From the NCBI GenBank assembly GCA_020438185.1, contig JAGQVC010000154.1, forward strand, positions 1 through 5,054: DNA of 5,054 bases. The letters run 5' to 3'. Shown here in pieces: positions 1 to 5,054 of this stretch. How positions within the stretch are numbered: position 1 is the first letter of the stretch; every line of letters starts with the position of its first letter. Source of the DNA: Bacteroidota bacterium (GTDB taxonomy: Bacteria; Bacteroidota; Bacteroidia; M30B66). The notes under the pieces were generated by a model, which saw only the letters and a list, made by a program, of their open reading frames with translations, was not told where the DNA came from and ran no database searches. The position numbers and the translations under genes were made by a program.

Positions 1-1183
1 TGGTTGTGCAGACAAGCTGAGGAAAAACCTGATAGACGTAGAACAATGTGTTGCTGCCAGCTAGCGCTGAATCGCCGTTAAAAACGCCGGATTCGTCTGT
101 AATTCCGGTCCCAAACCAGGTTCCGCCGGCAGGCGTAGCTGAAAGTAAAAACGGTTCTTCGCTTTGACAATGGCTTGACGAGGGTGGCAAAACTGCAGGT
201 GCCACCACTGTTATAAAAACAGTCCCTGATGCAGGTGCAGCCGGAGAAGTATCATCAACCGTTAAAGTAATTAATTGATTTGCAGGCGGACAAGCGGTTA
301 CCGGTCCGGGACCACTTGCTGTTATACCATTCCAAACAAACGAATAGTTTCCATCGCCACCATTTACGATTGCTGTTATCTGTGTACAGTTTCCGGCACA
401 AATTGTATCCTGTGTGGCGATCAATTCAACCACAATAGGACAATCTATTACGTTGATTTCATCCATGGACACGAAGGTCCAGATGCTGTCGCAGGCATCG
501 CGGTAATGTGTTGTAAAACTGAGTTCATAAATGCCTCCCAGATTAAGCCCCTGAGCTAAGGTAAGCTGTATTTGCTGCGTACTGTCGCCATTGCAATTAA
601 GCGGATTTGCCTGAATTATATTTTGAGGTAAAACACCATCCAGTTCGAACGCCGATGCATAAACCGAATCACAATGAATTGGTTTGCTGAGATTTAACGT
701 AGTTGTTTGACTGGAGCATGCCGGAACCGGTAAAACTGCTGTTATTTGAGGCGGCACAGGCGGTATCACTTCAGTGGTCCAGTGCGCTTCCCAACCGGTG
801 CAGGAAACGTTGGCATCGCTAACAAAATGAAGCGTAAGGCAACCGGAGCTAATTGAAACGGGGTCAGGAAGTCCGGTACCTGACCAGGCCGGACCAATCT
901 GCGGATACGTCTCGTCGGGACCGTTGTGAAAAGTAAGGGAGTCGAATCCTACCTCAACGCAAAAGCTTTCAAAACTTAGAGTGAGTGTTCCTTGTCCATC
1001 CAAACAAATGGTGAAAGTGAGGTCGCTATTGTGTGGATACTCGCCACCTTCGCCACCGGCATCAAACAAAATCCCCTTGCATTCGTGCACAGTTGTATCG
1101 CTCATATTAAACTCGAGCTGAGCTCCGGCCGAAAGTGGCAAAAGCAGCAGCAGGGCAATTATATGGCGATGAAACAACCTCAT
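1..1183 (-). CDS. 3'-partial large secreted protein: signal peptide, CUB domain, Ig-like modules
   Basis: Starting at ATG 1183, in an ATGA overlap with the upstream stop, the frame stays open for 394 codons to the left edge. It begins MRLFHRHIIALLLLLPLSAGAQ, a Sec signal with probable cleavage after Ala21. Residues about 30-138 form a CUB domain. CKGILFDAGGEGGEYPHNSD begins it, FDSLTFHNGP follows, and FVSDANVSCTGWEAHW closes it; D81 and D123 match the usual CUB calcium-site aspartates. Residues 145-245 resemble a Bacteroidota Ig-like module (LNLSKPIHCDSV, then LGGIYELSFTTHYRDACDS). Residues 248-328 look PKD- or SprB-like (CAGNCTQITAIVNGGDGNYS). Residues 337-386 match another Ig-like repeat (ATPAGGTWFGTGITDESGVF). 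This architecture is typical of giant type IX-secreted adhesins ending in a gliding motility-associated or type B sorting domain, which would lie beyond the window. It is Cys-rich (15 visible). Likely role: cell-surface binding or adhesion. Confidence 0.92.
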   Translation of the reverse strand, partial: MRLFHRHIIALLLLLPLSAGAQLEFNMSDTTVHECKGILFDAGGEGGEYPHNSDLTFTICLDGQGTLTLSFESFCVEVGFDSLTFHNGPDETYPQIGPAWSGTGLPDPVSISSGCLTLHFVSDANVSCTGWEAHWTTEVIPPVPPQITAVLPVPACSSQTTTLNLSKPIHCDSVYASAFELDGVLPQNIIQANPLNCNGDSTQQIQLTLAQGLNLGGIYELSFTTHYRDACDSIWTFVSMDEINVIDCPIVVELIATQDTICAGNCTQITAIVNGGDGNYSFVWNGITASGPGPVTACPPANQLITLTVDDTSPAAPASGTVFITVVAPAVLPPSSSHCQSEEPFLLSATPAGGTWFGTGITDESGVFNGDSALAGSNTLFYVYQVFPQLVCTT

Positions 1184-1626
1184 TGCTCAGTAATTACAAT
1201 CTGGTCTGTATCTACCGGTTCGCTCCAGGCGCCATTTTGGTCGCGCAAACGAATGGTAAACGTGGTTTGTTCGTGCGGAGCAGTACCAAGCCTGAACTGC
1301 GGCGGCAAAACAATTCGGAGGGTTCCGTTAATAAATAGAGTTGTTCCTTCCGGCGAAAGTGGAATTACATGATAATAATCTGGTTGCGAAAGCCTTGCGT
1401 CTTTAATTTCGAGATCTTTAATATCAGGATCTGCATTACCAAGGTCGCCATTTTGATCTTCATAACTAATTTCGATAACGAGTGAATCGCGAAACTCCGT
1501 TATGGTATCCGGCGAAGCCGATAATACAGCAATTACTGGCGCTGCAGCGGGATACACGTTCTCCTCTTTTTTGCAGGCGCTAAAAAGTATAATGACAATT
1601 GACGCTATGGCTGCAGTAATTTTCAT
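1180..1626 (-). CDS. Small beta-sandwich lipoprotein with DxNxD-type loops
   Basis: The 148-residue protein begins MKITAAIASIVIILFSAC, a lipoprotein signal with Cys18, followed by KKEEN. The mature part is about 130 residues of alternating strands, with no enzymatic motif. Two notable loops are YEDQNGDLGNADPD (55-68), where D57-x-N59-x-D61 resembles a calcium-binding loop, and LRDQNGAWSEP (127-137). The overall pattern (proline-rich start, 'P.V.....SPDTIT.FRDSL.I.ISYED.NGDLG', closing strands) is one I associate with small Bacteroidota lipoproteins of unknown role, probably an Ig or fibronectin-like fold. Its ATG lies in an ATGA overlap with the cytochrome gene stop (1626-1623), and its TGA overlaps the ATG of the giant CUB protein (1183-1180), so it is co-translated with both. 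It may be a structural or adaptor component on the cell surface. No specific function can be assigned. Confidence 0.92.
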   Translation of the reverse strand: MKITAAIASIVIILFSACKKEENVYPAAAPVIAVLSASPDTITEFRDSLVIEISYEDQNGDLGNADPDIKDLEIKDARLSQPDYYHVIPLSPEGTTLFINGTLRIVLPPQFRLGTAPHEQTTFTIRLRDQNGAWSEPVDTDQIVITEQ

Positions 1627-2564
1627 TCGCCAATTTGAAATGAATAGTATCGTTTGATGTATTCCGCCGATGAGGCGGATGGGATTTCAGTAACAGCGCT
1701 GCTTTCGTCGCTCAGGTAAACCCTGAGAAAATAGGATTGCAAACCGGCCAGCCCGGACAAAGAAATGCTTGCCTTAAATCGGAAAGAAACCTGATTGCCC
1801 GAGTAACCCATGTGCATGATTTCGGGCACAAGGCTTAGATTCATCTGGCTTCCAGGATCGAAATTATTGATTGAAGAGGAAACTGCATATTGCAGATAAC
1901 CAAGTTCTTCGGCACTAAACTGGTCGTCGCTGCATGCAAAATACGCATCAACTGTCGCCGTACCCGGCGGAATGACCACAGAGCCCGACTGGACATTACG
2001 CGGCAAAGCCTGAGTGCTTCCCGGCAAGGCGATAAACATGCCCTGTAACTGGGGTGGAAGCGAACTTTGTTGTGGCGGATTTCCAAATACATCTTTTGCA
2101 CCGTTGTTTATCCAGTTACGGATGTTTTCGATGTACTGAGTCCGTTTCTGTTCCCAGTCGGAACCCGGATCAACGGCAAGTGGCATGATGCCGCTTTGTC
2201 CGTCGATATCGCTTACCAGGCGAGCGATTAAAACAGACTCATCGGCATTTCCGGGTGCAACCCGAAAATTGTAAGTGCCGGAAGGATTGTTTTTTATAAC
2301 AGGCTGAAGCACCAAAGTATTATATGAGCTTTCAATTGTTCTGAAATCCGGCTCAAACGTACCGTCGTGACAACCGGAATTGGCACATGTTGGCGCAAAT
2401 ATATTACGGTGAATCCCCTGAATGCTATTCGGATCCGGCTCCGGATCAGGCTGTTCATTGTTTTGGTTATTGTTATTCACCAGATCATAGGGGTTTTCCT
2501 TTTCGTCCTTTTTGCAGGATGAAACCAAAAATACAAGCAACAATATGGCTGATAAAAACCTCAT
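1623..2564 (-). CDS. Monohaem cytochrome c-like lipoprotein (CX4CH) with beta-rich C-terminal domain
   Basis: The 313-residue product has a lipoprotein signal (MRFLSAILLLVFLVSSC, Cys17 followed by KKDEKE). A low-complexity Asn/Gln then Asp/Pro linker (residues 30-46, ending PDPEPDP) follows. Residues 49-157 look like a cytochrome c domain. IFAPTCANSGCHDG carries a CX4CH haem motif (Cys60, Cys65, His66), and GIMPL (Met127) is the likely distal ligand. The domain closes with a helix IENIRNWINNGA, typical of class I-like cytochromes found with PSCyt or DUF1588-type proteins. Residues 175-313 form a separate beta-rich region (VVIPPGTATVDAYFAC ... YYSFQIGE) that I do not recognise. A tethered envelope electron carrier is likely. 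The acidic residues just after the Cys resemble surface lipoprotein export signals in Bacteroidota, so it may face outward. ATGA overlaps join it to both neighbours. The haem-domain call is firm; the partner is unknown. Confidence 0.93.
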   Translation of the reverse strand: MRFLSAILLLVFLVSSCKKDEKENPYDLVNNNNQNNEQPDPEPDPNSIQGIHRNIFAPTCANSGCHDGTFEPDFRTIESSYNTLVLQPVIKNNPSGTYNFRVAPGNADESVLIARLVSDIDGQSGIMPLAVDPGSDWEQKRTQYIENIRNWINNGAKDVFGNPPQQSSLPPQLQGMFIALPGSTQALPRNVQSGSVVIPPGTATVDAYFACSDDQFSAEELGYLQYAVSSSINNFDPGSQMNLSLVPEIMHMGYSGNQVSFRFKASISLSGLAGLQSYFLRVYLSDESSAVTEIPSASSAEYIKRYYSFQIGE

Positions 2565-3910
2565 ATTCTGTCAAATAAACTCATTGATTCGGCTTGAACC
2601 AGTCCGGCTACCTGTACTTCGTTTTTAACGCCCAGAATCTCCGCAATAGTCAGAACGTTATCGGAAGTTATTCCAACCGGATTGCTTTCGGAGCCAATAC
2701 TTAGTCCGGCCGGCACGTTTGGACCGGCCATGATTGTGAATACACGTGAGGAATTATCGTCGCTGTGGTCGAAAGCATACCAATCGTTTGAATCCTTAAT
2801 TGGGTTGTGCTGGAGGTTTCTTCCGCACTCGGGCGATGCAATAAGTATTGTGTTTGAAGCCATTTCGGGCACCTGAGTCTGAATAAAATTCCACAGATGA
2901 CCAAGAGCATGGTCGGCACGATGAAGCGCCCGCAAATAACCTGTAAAATCGGTGTGGCACCCATCGACATTGCTCAGGTTAACAACCGTTAAAGCCGGTT
3001 TGAATTCACGAATAACTTCGCAGGCGTAACCAACCGTGAGTGCATCGTTAGAGTCGGTAACCGGCGGATGCGGGATAAGGTTTTGGGTAACGCGCTCATA
3101 CGTCTGTTTCATGAAAGCCTTAATGTGCTGTTTTTCATCCTCGGTGTTACCAATTGAATCGCCGGCGGTTCCCACACTGCTGAAGCTCTGATCGAGGAAG
3201 TATTTCATACGATACATCGGATTCAGCTCGTTTTCGGGATGGTATACCTTGGCATCGGCCAGATGCTCGAATCCGGGCGCACCAAAAGTGATTGAAGGCG
3301 CGAAAAAATTGGCTCCGTAGGAAGCGCCGTAATCAGGATGGTTTGAGAAGTTAAGCAGCGGAATGGAGTTGGCAATTCCGTTTCCAACAAACCAGGTATC
3401 GGTAGCTGCATATCCGCCGTGCCGGCGGAGATATTCAAAAATTGTTGGATTAACAGGTTTTTGCTTGAGGCCTTGCGTTGTAACCTGACTTCCCTGCAAG
3501 AGGTTGTTTAGACCTCCATAATGTCCATTACTTTGGCTTGATACTTCTCTGAACAGGGTTCCCTGAGATTGAAGCGTTTGCGACAGGATTTGTGGAATTG
3601 GCGTACCTCCTGCGGCACCGTTTCCCTGATCGGTGCCGTAAACAATTTTATTGGTTGGAGGAGCGCCGTTAAACATGTTGTAGAGAATATTTCCTTCCCA
3701 GGGAAGTCCCTGAGAATCGGCCAGATACCTTTGCAATATGCTTTCCTGTTGGCGCACGCCACCGGCAAACAATACGTACACCACGTGAGGAGCGAGCTGC
3801 TCGCCGGAAGCGGCAAACAATCGCCCGGAGGGCAGAATATACGGCACTGCAAAAGCACCTGCGCCTGCCACAGCTGTGGTTTTAATGAATTTCCTGCGGT
3901 TCATGTTCAT
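2561..3910 (-). CDS. Tat-exported DUF1501 family protein (alkaline phosphatase-like superfamily)
   Basis: This 449-residue protein starts M-N-M-N-RRKFIK, a twin-arginine motif, followed by a hydrophobic AVAGAGAFAVPYIL stretch and a likely cleavage near FAAS (residues 32-35). It is therefore exported folded by Tat. The body fits DUF1501. An N-terminal strand VVYVLFAGGVRQQES (43-57) corresponds to the family's 'LFL.GGPSQ.D' segment. VDGCHTDF (315-322) corresponds to its 'DTH' motif, followed by the ALHRADHALGHLW helix. SPECGRN (359-365) corresponds to 'SEFGRT', and FDHSDD (380-385) to the 'DHG' motif. D316/H319, D333, E361 and D381/H382 are candidate metal ligands by analogy with the alkaline phosphatase fold. 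A hydrolase or transferase activity is plausible, but no substrate is known for the family. The start at 3910 overlaps the upstream stop by one base; Met3 at 3904 is an alternative. The stop forms an ATGA overlap with the cytochrome gene. Family call is fairly sure, function is not. Confidence 0.93.
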   Translation of the reverse strand: MNMNRRKFIKTTAVAGAGAFAVPYILPSGRLFAASGEQLAPHVVYVLFAGGVRQQESILQRYLADSQGLPWEGNILYNMFNGAPPTNKIVYGTDQGNGAAGGTPIPQILSQTLQSQGTLFREVSSQSNGHYGGLNNLLQGSQVTTQGLKQKPVNPTIFEYLRRHGGYAATDTWFVGNGIANSIPLLNFSNHPDYGASYGANFFAPSITFGAPGFEHLADAKVYHPENELNPMYRMKYFLDQSFSSVGTAGDSIGNTEDEKQHIKAFMKQTYERVTQNLIPHPPVTDSNDALTVGYACEVIREFKPALTVVNLSNVDGCHTDFTGYLRALHRADHALGHLWNFIQTQVPEMASNTILIASPECGRNLQHNPIKDSNDWYAFDHSDDNSSRVFTIMAGPNVPAGLSIGSESNPVGITSDNVLTIAEILGVKNEVQVAGLVQAESMSLFDRI

Positions 3911-4410
3911 CAGTAAAACAGGTATTCGTTTGAAAGTGCGAATGAGAAATAGACCAATTCGGGACTCAACTGAGGATTCGATTCGATAAAATTCCTAAAC
4001 CAGGTAATTTCAGCCTGTGAAGGCTCGCGTACAAAGAAGCGTTCGTAGGTGTCCTGAATAAATACATCCGGATTGGCCCGCATCACAGAATCTGTGGGCA
4101 GAATCACCCCGGGTTTGTTCATGAAATTGGAAATGAGAACTTCCCGTCCTAATTCCTTATCGCCTATGGATTCGAGGCAATCAATAATCTCAACCAGCTC
4201 GTTTCCCGACAATGCCTGCTGAAACAGGTTAGTGTAAAGTATCGATACATATTGTTCCCGACTCTTTTCCTTTGTTTTTTCACCAATAGATGAATAAAGC
4301 TCAACCGGGTTGACTTCGTACCGGTCGGGGTCTATTTCCTTTTTACATCCGGCAAAGCCGATTGCAAAGACTGAAACCAGGAGCAGATATTTAGAAATTG
4401 GCATATTCAT
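3910..4410 (-). CDS. Small lipoprotein with DUF1553-tail-like C-terminal module
   Basis: The frame opens at Met 4440, but the first ten residues there would be an odd polar leader. The Met at 4410 (M-N-M-P-I-S-K) or at 4404 gives a normal lipoprotein signal: short n-region with Lys, hydrophobic YLLLVSVFAIGF, then lipobox FAGC followed by KKE. I chose 4410 because the next gene also begins Met-Asn-Met; 4404 is equally possible. Neither has a clear Shine-Dalgarno sequence. The mature protein of about 145 residues is predicted largely helical. Its C-terminal half has YERFFVREPSQAEITWF and ends FALSNEYLFY, matching the Y..(L/F)..REP...E ... S(N/D)EY..F pattern of the upstream gene and resembling the DUF1553 C-terminus. 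It lies in the outer or inner membrane as a lipoprotein. The stop overlaps the next start by one base (TGATG at 3912-3908), implying coupled translation with the DUF1501 gene. The exact function is unknown. Confidence 0.9.
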   Translation of the reverse strand: MNMPISKYLLLVSVFAIGFAGCKKEIDPDRYEVNPVELYSSIGEKTKEKSREQYVSILYTNLFQQALSGNELVEIIDCLESIGDKELGREVLISNFMNKPGVILPTDSVMRANPDVFIQDTYERFFVREPSQAEITWFRNFIESNPQLSPELVYFSFALSNEYLFY

Positions 4411-5054
4411 CAGAAATAAGTATTCGTTGCTGGAGCTCATGGAAATTGCGATCGATTCCGAATAGCTGCAGCTCTCTGTTTAGTTCAGTAGAAGTGGGTT
4501 CCCGGCTTAGCAAAGTAGTGTAGCACCAGATTATGGTTCCTTCTGCAGCTTCGCTGCAGGATGAAATGAGCGAAACATATTGTGATTTGTTGCTTGCCTG
4601 TGCACCGAAAAGCGCACCGGGCGTGTTGTTCTCAACAATGTCATATGCAATATTAAATTCGTTCTGTGTTGGAAACCGAAACAGCAAATCATTAAAAGTG
4701 GCATTCACAAAGTTGAAAGAGTTCATATTAATTATGTCGTAAACCGAGTTCAGCAACATGTATCCGTTCTGTTCGCTTATAGATATGGTTCCATCCATAA
4801 ATGCTTGTGAAGAACCCAAAACATTGATGAGATAATTGTATTGAGCCATGTTCTCGTCATATCCTGCCTGGTCGCCACCCAACGAATCGCTGATTGCGTT
4901 GTTTCTGAATATATTGGCTTCACCCTGAAGACCTTCATCAGAAACACCTTCCAAAAAACGGATTTTACCTAAATCATAAACCCGACGGAAATAGGCATAG
5001 GTGTATGAAGAGTCTCCGGGGCGGTATGAATCGTCGAACATGAGTCTGTTGACT
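4391..5054 (-). CDS. 5'-partial helical-repeat protein with DUF1553-tail-like / DUF4214-like modules
   Basis: The frame is open to the right edge. Four codons (V-N-R-L) precede the first visible Met at 5041 with no stop, and no signal peptide follows that Met, so it is probably internal and the true start lies outside the window. The visible part is about 220 residues, ending in TAA at 4391-4393. Counting from Met 5041, residues 109-168 and 169-216 look like two related helical modules. The first contains NATFNDLLFRFPTQNEF. The second contains YTTLLSREPTSTEL and ends ILISDEYANF. The pattern 'Y..LLSREPT..EL ... L...I..S[DN]EY..F' resembles the C-terminal tail of DUF1553 proteins, and more loosely DUF4214-type modules. 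The downstream lipoprotein ends in the same way (VREPSQAEI ... LSNEYLFY), so the two are probable paralogues. It overlaps that gene by 14-20 bases. Function is unknown. By analogy with planctomycete DUF1549/DUF1553 proteins it may partner the DUF1501 protein encoded two genes downstream; this is inference. Confidence 0.88.
   Translation of the reverse strand, partial: VNRLMFDDSYRPGDSSYTYAYFRRVYDLGKIRFLEGVSDEGLQGEANIFRNNAISDSLGGDQAGYDENMAQYNYLINVLGSSQAFMDGTISISEQNGYMLLNSVYDIINMNSFNFVNATFNDLLFRFPTQNEFNIAYDIVENNTPGALFGAQASNKSQYVSLISSCSEAAEGTIIWCYTTLLSREPTSTELNRELQLFGIDRNFHELQQRILISDEYANF

Noticed and set aside
275..559. Plus-strand open frame of 94 codons
   Set aside because: It lies opposite the CUB/Ig protein, which has a continuous frame with signal peptide and domain motifs. 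The plus-strand product is Cys/Tyr-rich with no recognisable pattern.
992..1372. Plus-strand open frame of 126 codons spanning a gene junction
   Set aside because: It is antisense to two genes with clear signal peptides and an ATGA overlap; the translation shows no coherent domain.
2432..2447. Inverted repeat GATCCGG-CT-CCGGATC
   Set aside because: It falls in the Asp/Pro linker of the cytochrome lipoprotein and follows from the repeated codons for D-P-E-P-D-P.
3569..3916. Plus-strand open frame of 115 codons
   Set aside because: It is antisense to the Tat signal and N-terminal domain of the DUF1501 protein, with no supporting motif or start context.
4411..4440. Upstream start at 4440 for the small lipoprotein
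   Set aside because: It would add a polar ten-residue leader before the signal peptide and lengthen the overlap with the upstream gene to 50 bases; Met at 4410 or 4404 gives a standard lipoprotein signal.
4543..4559. Perfect 7-base inverted repeat with 3-base loop (CTGCAGC / GCTGCAG), a possible terminator or hairpin
   Set aside because: It is inside coding sequence for S-C-S-E-A-A-E with no T-run after it; synonymous coding of Cys-Ser-Glu-Ala-Ala explains it.
5039..5041. Met at 5041 as the true start of the first gene
   Set aside because: The frame continues upstream to the window edge without a stop, and no export signal follows this Met although all other operon products with visible N-termini are exported.

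Overview
The window is one densely packed minus-strand gene cluster read from right to left. It holds six consecutive coding regions with no intergenic space, and it runs off both ends. The four junctions from the second gene onward overlap by 1 to 20 bases, three of them as TGATG or ATGA stop/start overlaps, so this looks like a single translationally coupled operon. No promoter or terminator lies inside the window. The plus strand holds only shadow frames.

The organism is most likely a member of the Bacteroidota. Three proteins are lipoproteins whose lipobox Cys is followed by Lys-Lys (CKKE, CKKD), which is typical of that phylum. Start codons lack recognisable Shine-Dalgarno sequences. The last gene has the CUB and immunoglobulin-like architecture common in large type IX-secreted surface proteins of the phylum. 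No finer taxonomic placement is supported.

Order of genes in the direction of transcription: (A) 5054-4391, 5'-truncated helical protein with two modules resembling the C-terminal tail of DUF1553; (B) about 4410-3910, small lipoprotein with the same type of module; (C) 3910-2561, Tat-exported DUF1501 protein of the alkaline phosphatase-like fold; (D) 2564-1623, lipoprotein with a CX4CH haem-binding cytochrome c domain; (E) 1626-1180, small beta-sandwich lipoprotein; (F) 1183-1, start of a large secreted protein with a signal peptide, a CUB domain and several Ig-like modules, cut by the left edge.

Every product whose N-terminus is visible carries an export signal, so the operon probably builds an envelope or cell-surface assembly. 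In Planctomycetes, DUF1501 proteins are commonly encoded beside large proteins that join a cytochrome domain (PSCyt1), DUF1549 and DUF1553. Here the DUF1501 protein has a separate cytochrome lipoprotein downstream and separate small proteins with DUF1553-tail-like modules upstream. This looks like a split, Bacteroidota-style version of that system, with an added lipoprotein and a giant CUB-containing surface protein. The biochemical function is unknown, and the link to the planctomycete pairing is inference from motifs and gene order.
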